Source: an uncultured bacterium
Lineage (GTDB): Bacteria > Planctomycetota > Uabimicrobiia > Uabimicrobiales > JABWCH01
Direction: 5' to 3'
Assembly (NCBI GenBank): GCA_938003875.1
Contig: CALKWO010000244.1
Location: 1 to 19,901, forward strand
DNA: 19,901 nt
Shown: positions 6,829 to 15,067 of the stretch, in pieces
How positions within the stretch are numbered: the first letter of the stretch is position 1
How the letters are laid out: each line of letters opens with the position of its first letter
Made by a program: the position numbers and the translations under genes
The notes under the pieces: generated by a model
Databases searched by the model: none
The model's input: the letters and a program-made list of their open reading frames with translations, nothing else
Told to the model about the DNA's origin: nothing

Positions 6829-7929
6829 ATGAGCGAAGATAAAAGCAATCCTATATTGAAAAAATTACAAAAAATGGATACCCGTTTCCGAGAGCTTGAG
6901 GAAATGATCCAAAAGCCAGAGGTACTTAAAAATAATTCTTTATATTCTGCTTGTATTAAAGAACATGGCTCTTTAAATCGAGTTATGTCTGTCTATTCAG
7001 AATTGAAAAAATATCAGACTCAAGCCAAAGAAATGGAACAGCTTCAAAAAGAGGAGCAAGATCCAGAAGTAAAAGAATTGATCAAAGAAGAATACCAGTC
7101 TACACTAGAAAATGAAAAAAATACGTTTGAAAAATTACAAAATCTTTTAATCGAAGAAGACAATGAAACAGACCAAAGAAGTGCTATTGTGGAAATCAGG
7201 GCAGGTACTGGAGGAGAAGAAGCCAGTCTTTTTACTCGTGATCTTTATGAAATGTATGTACGGTATGCAGACAAAAAAAAGTGGAAAATAGAAATGCTGG
7301 ATTCCAGCCCTAGTGATTTAGGCGGCTTGAAAGAAGTAATATTTTCCATTAAAGGTAAAGATGTCTATAAATTCCTGAAATTCGAAAGCGGTGGTCATAG
7401 AGTTCAAAGAATACCTGTTACAGAAAGCGGTGGAAGAATACACACTTCGGCTTGTACTGTAGCTGTATTACCAGAAGCAGAAGAAGTCGAAGTCAATATC
7501 AATCCTAACGACCTGAAAATCGATACCCTGAGAGCATCTGGACCAGGCGGCCAGAACGTCAACAAAACCAGCTCCGCGATTCGCATCACCCACCTTCCAA
7601 CAGGGCTTGTTGTCAACTGTCAGGACACGCCTGAACAGTTCAAAAACAAGATGAAAGCCATGCGTATCTTGAGAACCAGGCTTTACCAAAAATATCAGCA
7701 AGACCAGCATGACAAACGCAATGCCATGAGACGGTCCCAACAAGGGACAGGGGACAGAAGTGATAGAATCCGTACCTACAATTATCCTCAGAACAGAATA
7801 ACGGATCATAGAGTCAATATCAGCAGCTATAATCTTACAGGCGTGATGCAGGGGAATATTGATGAATTCATAGATGCCTTGCAAAAGCAAGAGAGAGAAC
7901 AGCTTATCCAGTCTTTACAAGAAGAATAA
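6829..7929 (+). CDS. prfA: peptide chain release factor 1
   Basis: This is a class-I release factor recognising UAA and UAG and triggering peptidyl-tRNA hydrolysis on the ribosome. The 366-residue length is normal. The codon-recognition tripeptide is PVT (196-198, in RVQRIPVTESGGRIHTSAC), the PxT type that marks RF1 rather than RF2 (SPF). The catalytic GGQ is at 240-242 (SGPGGQNVNKTSS). The RF1-type stretch TSACTVAVLPEAEE and the C-terminal QGTGDRSDRIRTYN block are intact. The methyltransferase prmC, often next to prfA, is not present. The ATG at 6829 lacks a strong, well-spaced Shine-Dalgarno sequence. Confidence 0.97.
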   Translation: MSEDKSNPILKKLQKMDTRFRELEEMIQKPEVLKNNSLYSACIKEHGSLNRVMSVYSELKKYQTQAKEMEQLQKEEQDPEVKELIKEEYQSTLENEKNTFEKLQNLLIEEDNETDQRSAIVEIRAGTGGEEASLFTRDLYEMYVRYADKKKWKIEMLDSSPSDLGGLKEVIFSIKGKDVYKFLKFESGGHRVQRIPVTESGGRIHTSACTVAVLPEAEEVEVNINPNDLKIDTLRASGPGGQNVNKTSSAIRITHLPTGLVVNCQDTPEQFKNKMKAMRILRTRLYQKYQQDQHDKRNAMRRSQQGTGDRSDRIRTYNYPQNRITDHRVNISSYNLTGVMQGNIDEFIDALQKQEREQLIQSLQEE

Positions 7930-8049
7930 TGATTTTTTCGATTTTTAAAGAGAACCACAGATAAATACAAATAAGCATCTACGTTAGGGCAAAATGGACT
8001 TTCAAAATATAAACAATCCGCAGATTACACTGTTTTATATTTTTCCTGG

Positions 8050-8078
8050 TTGACGAATAAAGATAGAAATGATAGTAT
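8050..8078 (+). promoter_or_regulatory. candidate sigma-70 promoter before the small membrane protein and che cluster
   Basis: TTGACG (8050-8055) is followed by a 17-base spacer and TAGTAT (8073-8078); TATAAA at 8076-8081 is an overlapping alternative with a 20-base spacer. It lies about 65 bases before ATG 8142, in the largest gap upstream of the cluster. The rest of the 7930-8141 gap shows only AT-rich sequence, including a motif of the type ACCACAGATAAATAC at about 7955. Confidence 0.4.
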
Positions 8079-8141
8079 AAAATCAATATTCTATAAATTA
8101 TTGAGAAGGAAAAATTGTATTTTTTTGAAAGGAAGAGTGTT

Positions 8142-8471
8142 ATGGACAATATTCTGATTTTTTACTTTCTGGCACAGGCGATTGAAAGAGTTCTGGAATT
8201 GATAGACTGGATTGTAAGCATTATATGGAACATCCCAGAAAAGGCAGAAAAAGAGGATGCTAATAAAAAAAGATTTAAAATGGTTGGGATGTGGATATTG
8301 GCAACCCTTTTTGGCTTTGCCTTCTGCTATTCGTTGAAGCTTCAGTTGATGCTAAGGCTAAACATGGAAGTCCATATCTGGGCGGACTATTTTTTCACAT
8401 CTTTGATTCTGGGAAGTGGCACGAAGCCTGTTCACGATATCATTTCCTTAATGGGCAGGGCAAAAAAATAG
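8142..8471 (+). CDS. small integral membrane protein of unknown function
   Basis: This 109-residue protein is not one I can name. From ATG 8142 (GAAAGGAAG about 8 bases upstream) it has an N-terminal hydrophobic/amphipathic stretch (ILIFYFLAQAIERVLELIDW), a charged loop (EKAEKEDANKKRFK), a clear membrane segment (MWILATLFGFAFCYSL), and a second hydrophobic part ending in LGSGTKPVHDIISLMGR. The G-x-KPVHDII tail resembles small holin-like or phage-shock-like membrane proteins of bacterial genomes, but that is impression only. It sits 74 bases upstream of cheA in the same direction and could be cotranscribed with it. A TTG at 8115 would add 9 residues without a better ribosome-binding site. Confidence 0.7.
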   Translation: MDNILIFYFLAQAIERVLELIDWIVSIIWNIPEKAEKEDANKKRFKMVGMWILATLFGFAFCYSLKLQLMLRLNMEVHIWADYFFTSLILGSGTKPVHDIISLMGRAKK

Positions 8472-8485
8472 GCCTATATATAATC

Positions 8486-8508
8486 GCCCCAGGGCAACAT
8501 CCTGGGCC
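8486..8508. repeat. single GC-rich palindrome related to the 6601-6685 repeat
   Basis: CCCAGG (8488-8493) pairs with CCTGGG (8501-8506) around GCAACAT. The GGGCAAC loop core, the CCTGG right arm and the flanking CGCCCC match the style of the tandem repeat before prfA. It occupies the gap between the small membrane protein gene and cheA. Confidence 0.6.
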
Positions 8509-8545
8509 ATCGAAATAATCTAACCTTTTATTCCAGGAATAGCGT

Positions 8546-11302
8546 ATGTCTTTGGATGCAGATGATCTACAGGAAATCATTGGCGATTTTATTGTAGAAT
8601 CAGCGGATTTGCTTGAGAAATTAGACCAGGATTTAGTTTCCCTGGAGAGCAATGCTCAGGATAAAGATTTATTGAATCGTATTTTTCGGAATTTTCATAC
8701 GATCAAGGGTACTGCCAATTTTTTGAATTCCGAAGCAGTTTTCGCACAAATGGGACAATTGGCTCATGCAGCAGAAGATGTTATGGGGGAAATCCGTTCT
8801 GGAAAAAAAGTGCTTTCCTCTTCTATTACCGATGCTATTCTTGCCAGCGTGGATGCCATAAAAAAGCTTTTTGCCCAGGCAGAGGCAGGAGAAAAGGAAG
8901 CCCAGGATTATTCAGGGATTGTAGCGAATTTGCGCAAATTTCTGGAAACCCAGGAAGCAGAGAAGGCGAAAACACAAGAAGTTCAGCCTCCTAAAGTAGA
9001 AGCGGAAATACAAAAGGTTGAGGCTCCTCCCAAAAAAGAGGAATTGTCCGTTGCTATAGAATCTCCTACTATAAAAGAAGAGCCAAAAATTGCAGAAGAA
9101 AAAAGCCAGGAGGCAATTCCAGAACAAGAAAAAGATGCTCAGGGAGTTTCTTCCCCTTATCTTGAAAATTCGGGGCTAAGCAAGGAAGATATGGAAGAGC
9201 TGATCCAGGATTTTTTACAGGAATCCAGAGAGTTGATTGAAAAGGCCGACCAGGATCTGGTCAAGCTGGAAAAAAATCCTGAAAATCAACAGCTTTTAGA
9301 CCAGATATTCCGCTATCTCCATACTTTGAAGGGAACGACTTCTTTTCTGAAGTTTGAAAAAATTTCCGAGCTTGCACATTGTGCAGAGGAAGTCATGAAA
9401 GAAGTCAGAAAGGGCAATCTTTCGCTTTCCTCGAATGTCATGGATGCAATCCTGGAAACAGTGGACTTCTTGAAAAATTTTTTCCAGAAGCTCGAAAAAG
9501 GGAACAGGGATGAAGGTGATCCTGCTACCGTAATTTTTCATTTGAAGAACAGCCTGAATCCCAGTCCTCAAAAATATCAGTCTTCTCTGGAAGCCTCTAA
9601 AAAAGAGGAAAAAGAAGCAGCTTCTGTTCCAGACACAAAAGTTTTTCCTAAAAAGAATGCAGAAAAGGCTTCCCCTGCCGCAGAGCAGAGCGTAAGAGTC
9701 GAAACCCCAAGGCTGGATAAAATGATGAATCTAGTGGGCGAGCTTGTTTTAGGAAGAAATCGTTTGAGCCAGGTAGTTAGAGGACTTGTAGAAAAATGGG
9801 GTGATGATCGCTCTTGCCAGGACTTGATTTCTGCTGTAGATTTTATTGATTTTGTCACTTCGGATTTACAGAGAGCAGTTCTAAAAACCAGGATGCAGCC
9901 TGTTGGCAAGATTTTTAACCGTTTCAACCGAACGGTACGAGATCTGGCCAAAAGTCTGGGCAAAGAAGTCCGTCTTGTGATACATGGACTGGAAACAGAG
10001 CTGGACAAATCCGTAAGTGATGAAATTGGCGACCCTCTGGTTCACCTTTTGCGCAACTCTGTAGACCATGGAATCGAGACACCAGAAGAAAGAAGAAAAA
10101 AAGGAAAAAATCCTATAGGGACTGTCATACTTTCTGCATCCCATGAAGGCAACCACATCTTGATCACAATCCAGGACGATGGAAAAGGTATACAGTCAGA
10201 AGCAATCAAGCAAAAAGCAATTAAGCAAGGGCTTGTCAGCCAGGCAGAAGTAGATCGTCTGCCGATCAAAGAAATCTTAGAATTTATCTTTTTGCCAGGA
10301 TTCTCCACTGCAGAAAAAGTAACCAATGTTTCTGGCAGAGGCGTAGGGCTGGATGTGGTCAAGAGCTGCATACAAAAACTGAATGGCTCTGTAGATATTT
10401 CTTCTGAGCTGAATAAAGGGACTCTCTTCACGATTCGATTGCCTTTGACGCTGGCAATCATTCATGCCTTGCATGTCCAGGTGGAAGAAGAAATTTTTGC
10501 TATTCCCATTACCTCAGTTCTGGAAACAGCAAGGCTAAGCCTGCACCAGATCAAAAGTATTTCAGGAAAAGAGGTCATGCGATTCAGGGACACCATTGTC
10601 CCCATAGTAAGGCTCAACCATATTTTTGATTTGAAATCGCAAAAGAAAAACCATTCCGAAAACATCTATGTGGTAATAGCAGGCATGTCGGACAAAAAAA
10701 TCGCTCTTGTTGTGGATAAAATAGTAGGCCAGGAAGAAGTGGTTGTAAAGCCTATGGGGAAAATGCTGGAAAAAACATCTGGCTTCTCAGGGGCTTGTAT
10801 TGGCGGAGACGGAAAAGTCACTTTGATTTTGGATATCATGGGGATTCTGAGGCTTTTACCTCATAGTGCCAGTATGACGTTGGGAAGTAATGCAGAAGAG
10901 AAAACCATCAAATTGCGTTCTGTCTCCAAAGAAGGGCCTGTCTCTATTCTTTTGGTAGAAGATTCTCGCAGCGAACGAAAAAGAACAAGGCTGGCAATCG
11001 AGGCACGTGGCGGCTACAAAGTCATTGAAGCTATGGATGGAAAAGACGCGCTATTGAAATTGAATGACTATCCAGTAGATCTGGTGATTACAGATATTGA
11101 AATGCCAGAATTGAATGGCTATCAACTCACTGCAAAAATTCGGGAGCAAAGGAAGTTTCGTACTCTTCCTGTTATAGCCATCAGCTCCCACAAAGAAATG
11201 GTAGATCGCATTAAAGGCATGGAAGCAGGAATCAACACCCACCTGCCAAAGCCTTTTGATGAAGAAGAGCTTTTTAGTGCGATAAAAAATCTTCTTTCAT
11301 GA
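8546..11302 (+). CDS. cheA: hybrid chemotaxis histidine kinase CheA with two Hpt domains and a receiver domain
   Basis: This is the central autokinase of a chemosensory array. Domains over 918 residues run as follows. Hpt1 covers about 5-105 with phospho-His H51 (FHTIKGTA). A Lys/Glu/Pro linker follows. Hpt2 covers about 212-325 with H259 (LHTLKGTT). A second linker leads to the dimerisation helices from about 383 (RLDKMMNLVGELVLGRNRL). The HATPase has an N-box N504 (HLLRNSVDHG), G1 D545-G (DDGKGI) and G2 (GRGVGLDVV). A CheW-like P5 domain covers about 640-780. The C-terminal receiver covers about 795-918 with phospho-acceptor D850 (VITDIEMPE). No separate P2 (CheY-binding) domain is evident. 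Multi-Hpt CheA-REC hybrids are typical of pili, gliding or alternative chemosensory systems. The next gene, a transducer, begins 14 bases after its stop. Confidence 0.96.
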   Translation: MSLDADDLQEIIGDFIVESADLLEKLDQDLVSLESNAQDKDLLNRIFRNFHTIKGTANFLNSEAVFAQMGQLAHAAEDVMGEIRSGKKVLSSSITDAILASVDAIKKLFAQAEAGEKEAQDYSGIVANLRKFLETQEAEKAKTQEVQPPKVEAEIQKVEAPPKKEELSVAIESPTIKEEPKIAEEKSQEAIPEQEKDAQGVSSPYLENSGLSKEDMEELIQDFLQESRELIEKADQDLVKLEKNPENQQLLDQIFRYLHTLKGTTSFLKFEKISELAHCAEEVMKEVRKGNLSLSSNVMDAILETVDFLKNFFQKLEKGNRDEGDPATVIFHLKNSLNPSPQKYQSSLEASKKEEKEAASVPDTKVFPKKNAEKASPAAEQSVRVETPRLDKMMNLVGELVLGRNRLSQVVRGLVEKWGDDRSCQDLISAVDFIDFVTSDLQRAVLKTRMQPVGKIFNRFNRTVRDLAKSLGKEVRLVIHGLETELDKSVSDEIGDPLVHLLRNSVDHGIETPEERRKKGKNPIGTVILSASHEGNHILITIQDDGKGIQSEAIKQKAIKQGLVSQAEVDRLPIKEILEFIFLPGFSTAEKVTNVSGRGVGLDVVKSCIQKLNGSVDISSELNKGTLFTIRLPLTLAIIHALHVQVEEEIFAIPITSVLETARLSLHQIKSISGKEVMRFRDTIVPIVRLNHIFDLKSQKKNHSENIYVVIAGMSDKKIALVVDKIVGQEEVVVKPMGKMLEKTSGFSGACIGGDGKVTLILDIMGILRLLPHSASMTLGSNAEEKTIKLRSVSKEGPVSILLVEDSRSERKRTRLAIEARGGYKVIEAMDGKDALLKLNDYPVDLVITDIEMPELNGYQLTAKIREQRKFRTLPVIAISSHKEMVDRIKGMEAGINTHLPKPFDEEELFSAIKNLLS

Positions 11303-11316
11303 GATAAAGGAACAAT

Positions 11317-12708
11317 ATGAGAATTACGCTTGGCATAAAAATTATTGTTGCATGCATTTTATCTACAATGCTGTCTCAGTGCATTCTTATTTTTTTTCCT
11401 AAAGGGGATGCAAGCATTGCAATGGACTTTCTGATTTGTCTTTTGACAGGAAGTCTCATAGGCCTTTTGCTGGCTTGGCGTGTCCAGTTTAGAATGCAAA
11501 AATTTTCCAGAATGCTTAGCCAATGGAATGAAGAAAAGGGAGAAAATTGGGAAAATCCTTTTTCTCTTCAGGAAGACTTTGGATTTTGGGCAAACCAGAT
11601 TAAAGAATTTGCCAGGGAAGAGCATATAAGAAAAGTAGATCAGAAGAACAAGATGAAGATTTTGTCTCAACTGGTTAGCGAAAATTTCAGTCGTATAGGG
11701 GAAATTTTGAAAAATATAGGCACCCAAAATTCTGCTATACGTCATGTTTTAACGCAAATCGTTGAAATGAATTCTGTTGTGCAGAGTGTATATGAAAAGG
11801 TCGACAGCCTTTCTTCTTCTATTTCCGCAAGCTCTACAGAAGTAGGCTCTCTAAATGAAGACATTACAGCAGAAGCTACTAAAATAGATTCTGCCAGCAA
11901 TATTTCTCAGGAAGCCGTAAGTGCTGCGAGAGAAGGAACTGGGGTCATTCATGAGATGGAAGAAGGGATGAATAAAATCGCCAAGCACGTAAAAAATGCG
12001 ACCCAGACAATAGATAAATTACGACAAAGCTCGAATGAAATCGAAGAAATCAGCAGCGTAATTGACGATATTGCCGACCAGACCAACCTGCTGGCTCTGA
12101 ATGCTTCTATCGAAGCAGCAAGAGCAGGAGAGCAGGGGCGAGGGTTTGCTGTTGTAGCAGAATCTGTAAGAAATCTTGCAGAAAAGACCCAAAAGGCAAC
12201 CAAAGAAATCGTTGGCATGATCAAAAATTTGCAAGAAGAAACTTCAGGTGCTGTAAATTCCATGGAAGGTGGCAGCAAAGAAGTGGAAACAGGTGTAGGT
12301 ATGGCTGCCAAGGCAGGCATGACGCTCAAGAGGATTTCCTCTTCTATCGAGAAACTCAATGAACTTATGTCGCAGATTCGTATTCATGCTGTCGAGCAAG
12401 GGCAAATCAAACATAAAATTACTACGGCTACAGGCGAAATACATAAATTCACAAAATCTCTTTTTAGCAGCATCAACGAACAACAGAAAAAATGCTATTC
12501 TTTGAAAAAAGAAATGGAAGAGCTGGATCTTGTAGCAATGAAAAATCAGCAATACCTGACAGAAATTCGCCGTGACTCAGAGGAGATAATAGGACAGATT
12601 GCAACCATGAAACCTCTGGACAAAGAAAAAAAGGAAAAAAGCATAGAAGAGGCAAAGCAGGAAGAAGCAAAAGAGCCAGCAAGCACTTCTGCTGATCCTG
12701 CTTCTTAG
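11317..12708 (+). CDS. methyl-accepting chemotaxis-type transducer with membrane hairpin (transducer 1)
   Basis: This is an array signalling protein coupling a stimulus to CheW/CheA. Over 463 residues it has TM1 (about 7-27, IIVACILSTMLSQCILIFF), a loop of only about 7 residues (PKGDASI), and TM2 (about 35-53). A coiled-coil cytoplasmic rod follows, with the highly conserved hairpin tip DQTNLLALNA at 254-263, continuing through IEAARAGEQGRGFAVVAE. There is no periplasmic sensing domain and no recognisable HAMP. The C-terminus is a Lys/Glu/Ala-rich tail ending ASTSADPAS, not the NWETF-type pentapeptide that recruits CheR. It lies between cheA and cheW, 12 bases before the latter. It probably senses a cytoplasmic or membrane signal, or relays from a partner protein. 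Confidence 0.92.
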   Translation: MRITLGIKIIVACILSTMLSQCILIFFPKGDASIAMDFLICLLTGSLIGLLLAWRVQFRMQKFSRMLSQWNEEKGENWENPFSLQEDFGFWANQIKEFAREEHIRKVDQKNKMKILSQLVSENFSRIGEILKNIGTQNSAIRHVLTQIVEMNSVVQSVYEKVDSLSSSISASSTEVGSLNEDITAEATKIDSASNISQEAVSAAREGTGVIHEMEEGMNKIAKHVKNATQTIDKLRQSSNEIEEISSVIDDIADQTNLLALNASIEAARAGEQGRGFAVVAESVRNLAEKTQKATKEIVGMIKNLQEETSGAVNSMEGGSKEVETGVGMAAKAGMTLKRISSSIEKLNELMSQIRIHAVEQGQIKHKITTATGEIHKFTKSLFSSINEQQKKCYSLKKEMEELDLVAMKNQQYLTEIRRDSEEIIGQIATMKPLDKEKKEKSIEEAKQEEAKEPASTSADPAS

Positions 12709-12720
12709 AGGAAGTATTCT

Positions 12721-13185
12721 ATGGAAATCGAAGATGAAAAATACCTTCAGGTCGTAACGTTCAAGCTAGGCGAAGAAGAATTTGCCTTTGACATATCCCA
12801 TGTAAAAGAAGTGATTCGTCTTCCTGTTATTACCAAGGTGCCAAAATCCAAAGATTTTATTGAAGGAGTCATCAATCTAAGAGGCAATGTGATTCCTATT
12901 ATCGATCTTCGCAAACGTTTCCATTTTGAACCACATTTTGATCGCAGGTATACCAGAATTATTATCTTAGAAGTGGAATCTGTTATGCTAGGAGGAATCG
13001 TAGATGCTGTTTTAGAAACCAAAGCACTAGATACTTCCTGCGTAGAACCGCCTCCCACTGCTGTTATGGGAGGTTTTGAAAGCGAATATATCTACGGCGT
13101 AGCTAAATTGGAAGATCGTTTGCTGAGCCTTTTGAATATAGATAAACTTTTGGACTTTGATAGACCGACTCTAAAGGGGAGCTAA
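12721..13185 (+). CDS. cheW: chemotaxis coupling protein CheW
   Basis: This adaptor bridges transducers and CheA in the array. It has 154 residues and a single CheW domain. Recognisable features are TFKLGEEEFAFDISHVKEVI near the N-terminus, the hallmark INLRGNVIPIIDLRKRF from I51, and a domain end around YIYGVAKLEDRLLSLLNIDKLL. AGAGGAAG precedes the ATG. Its stop codon (13183-13185) directly abuts the ATG of the second transducer, whose ribosome-binding site (AAGGGGAG) lies inside the cheW end. This implies translational coupling. Confidence 0.96.
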   Translation: MEIEDEKYLQVVTFKLGEEEFAFDISHVKEVIRLPVITKVPKSKDFIEGVINLRGNVIPIIDLRKRFHFEPHFDRRYTRIIILEVESVMLGGIVDAVLETKALDTSCVEPPPTAVMGGFESEYIYGVAKLEDRLLSLLNIDKLLDFDRPTLKGS

Positions 13186-14511
13186 ATGTTTTCTCGAACC
13201 ATTTTCCTGGTAAAACAGTTCTTTTTAGGCCCAAAGATAAAAATTGCTTTATCTTTATTTCTCTTCTTTTGTGTTATCTCTACAATCTGTTTTTTCTGTT
13301 TTTCTCTTACAGGTGAAGGAGCTGGCACAGTTTTGCTTTTTGGGGCAATAGCAGGAATTATCTGCATTTTTCTTTTTACCTGGATCATAACTGATTTTTT
13401 TCTTCCTTCCTTTGAAAATACAAGAGAAAGCCTCTCTGTAGAAATTTCTTCCATGGAAAAATTCTATCAAAGTTTTGAAAAGGCCTGGGAAGAATTCCTA
13501 AATCAAAAAAAACAAAAAAACTTTCAGTTTACAGGAGCGATGCACGAAACTACATTGCTACATCAAAGTTTCTGTACACATTTAAGAGAAGTTATAACAC
13601 AATCAGAGAAAATTTTAGAATTTTTACAAGAGCAGAACACCAAAACGCATAAGACCAGCACTGCCTTAGCAGAGATGTCTACTTCGATTAAATCTGTATC
13701 TACCCAGGCAGAAGCTTGTGTTGATACATCCAAAGCATCGGAAGAAGATGCCAAAAAGGGAGGCGAGGTAGTAAGCCAGATCATCCGCCACATGAATAAA
13801 ATCACACAAACTGTTTCTAAATCTGCTATGGTTATACAGGAATTAGGCAAAAGTGCAGAGACGATAGTAGATATCATCAGCGTAATTGAAGATATTGCAG
13901 ACCAAACCAATTTGCTGGCGTTGAATGCAGCTATCGAAGCAGCGAGAGCTGGGCAGCAAGGAAGAGGATTTGGCGTTGTTGCAGACCAGATCCGCAGTCT
14001 GGCAGAAAAAACAACACATGCTACAAAAGAAATCGCTGCTACTCTTTCCTCTATCCAGGAAAAAACCGCAAGGGCAGTGGAATCCATGGATGAAGGCATT
14101 AAAGAAATCGACAAAGGTGCAGGATTTGCCGTTCAGGCTGGTGTTAGCTTGAGAAAGATAGTCGCTGGAGCTAAAAAAGTAACGGAGATGATTTCCAATA
14201 TTGCCAGTTCAACAGAAAAACAATCCAGAACAGCTACATTGAGCTTGAATCTGGTCAAGGAAATTTCTCAAGGTGTAGAATCCACATGTCATGGAAACAA
14301 AACAGCATCGCTCTCTATCTCCGATATGGAAAACAAAAGACAAAAATTATATGATTTAATGATGGCATTTCTGAACCTATGGAAAGAGAATATGCTGGAG
14401 CAAGAAATAGTATCTTTAGGAATTTCCAATAATCAGGAAATGCTTTTGCATATTCGCCGTCTACAAAATATACAACAGGATTTACAAAAAATTTGCTCTG
14501 GTCAAAATTAA
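13186..14511 (+). CDS. methyl-accepting chemotaxis-type transducer with membrane hairpin (transducer 2)
   Basis: This is the second array signalling protein, 441 residues. TM1 is about 18-40 and TM2 about 48-72, joined by a roughly 8-residue loop (LTGEGAGT), so again no periplasmic ligand domain is present. The cytoplasmic part is a coiled coil with the conserved tip DQTNLLALNA at 239-248, followed by IEAARAGQQGRGFGVVAD. No HAMP or CheR-binding pentapeptide is seen. It shares overall layout with transducer 1, but the regions outside the tip are divergent, suggesting old duplication or separate roles. It is the last gene of the cheA-MCP-cheW-MCP run, and a 158-base gap precedes cheY. Confidence 0.92.
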   Translation: MFSRTIFLVKQFFLGPKIKIALSLFLFFCVISTICFFCFSLTGEGAGTVLLFGAIAGIICIFLFTWIITDFFLPSFENTRESLSVEISSMEKFYQSFEKAWEEFLNQKKQKNFQFTGAMHETTLLHQSFCTHLREVITQSEKILEFLQEQNTKTHKTSTALAEMSTSIKSVSTQAEACVDTSKASEEDAKKGGEVVSQIIRHMNKITQTVSKSAMVIQELGKSAETIVDIISVIEDIADQTNLLALNAAIEAARAGQQGRGFGVVADQIRSLAEKTTHATKEIAATLSSIQEKTARAVESMDEGIKEIDKGAGFAVQAGVSLRKIVAGAKKVTEMISNIASSTEKQSRTATLSLNLVKEISQGVESTCHGNKTASLSISDMENKRQKLYDLMMAFLNLWKENMLEQEIVSLGISNNQEMLLHIRRLQNIQQDLQKICSGQN

Positions 14512-14570
14512 TATACTCATTGGTATTGTTGATAAAAACTGAAAAGAAGAGAAAAGCTATAAATTTTACC

Positions 14571-14598
14571 TTGAAATATACAAGGAAAAAGTTACAAT
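14571..14598 (+). promoter_or_regulatory. candidate sigma-70 promoter for cheY
   Basis: TTGAAA (14571-14576) is followed by a 16-base spacer and TACAAT (14593-14598) in the gap before cheY. A hairpin, ACCCTGA/TCAGGGT (14621-14627 with 14636-14642), would lie in the resulting leader. This suggests cheY and the CheX-like gene can be expressed apart from cheA. Confidence 0.4.
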
Positions 14599-14669
14599 GG
14601 CAATAGGAAGTTATATCAGTACCCTGAAAAAACAATCAGGGTGGCATAAATTTTACGAAGGGAGCTAGT

Positions 14670-15047
14670 ATGTCTGAAGGAGGCAAGCTCAAAATTCTTG
14701 CAGTAGATGATTCTTTAGTAACCTTGAAAATTCTAAAAAAAACTCTAAAAGAGACAGAATTTGAAGTTGTAGGCGAAGTCACTTCTGGCCAGGAAGCACT
14801 GCTAAAATACGATGAATTGAAACCTGATCTAGTGCTTATGGATATTATCATGCCAGAAATGGATGGAATCGAAACTTTGGAGAAACTGATCAAAAAAGAT
14901 GCAAACGCAAAAGTCGTTATGGTATCTTCCATGGGAGCTAAAGAAAAAGTGATGGAGTCCTTAGAAAAAGGTGCTAAAAATTTCGTTATGAAGCCTTATG
15001 AAAAAAGTACCTTGGTGGAAGTTTTGAAAAAAGTTTGCGAAAACTAA
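14670..15047 (+). CDS. cheY: CheY-type single-domain response regulator
   Basis: This is a phospho-accepting receiver that carries the output signal of CheA. It has 125 residues and a complete active site: D13-D14 (LAVDDS), phospho-acceptor D58 (LVLMDIIMPEMDG), S86-S87 (VMVSSMG) in the switch Thr/Ser position, and K108 (FVMKPYEK). There is no output domain. GAAGGGAG is a good ribosome-binding site. It is followed after 20 bases by a CheX-like phosphatase gene, so a dephosphorylating partner is probably encoded alongside. As a stand-alone receiver it could bind a motor protein or another effector not present here. Confidence 0.95.
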   Translation: MSEGGKLKILAVDDSLVTLKILKKTLKETEFEVVGEVTSGQEALLKYDELKPDLVLMDIIMPEMDGIETLEKLIKKDANAKVVMVSSMGAKEKVMESLEKGAKNFVMKPYEKSTLVEVLKKVCEN

Positions 15048-15067
15048 CCCGACAAAGGAGAGAGGAG

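Noticed and set aside
6468..6842. Open frame of about 124 codons spanning the end of rpmE, the palindromic repeats and the start of prfA
   Set aside because: It overlaps two certain genes in another frame, its sequence is translated repeat, and it has no plausible ribosome-binding site.
8142..8471. Calling the small membrane protein a phage holin
   Set aside because: Size and hydrophobicity fit, but there is no lysis, tail or other phage gene nearby and the protein sits before a chemosensory cluster.
9577..10008. Minus-strand open frame of about 143 codons inside cheA
   Set aside because: It lies wholly inside a highly conserved kinase gene, is Ser/Leu/Arg-rich as expected of an antisense shadow, and has no family resemblance.
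13563..14114. Minus-strand open frame of about 183 codons inside transducer 2
   Set aside because: It mirrors the conserved signalling hairpin; a similar antisense frame occurs under the same region of transducer 1, showing it arises from the codon pattern.
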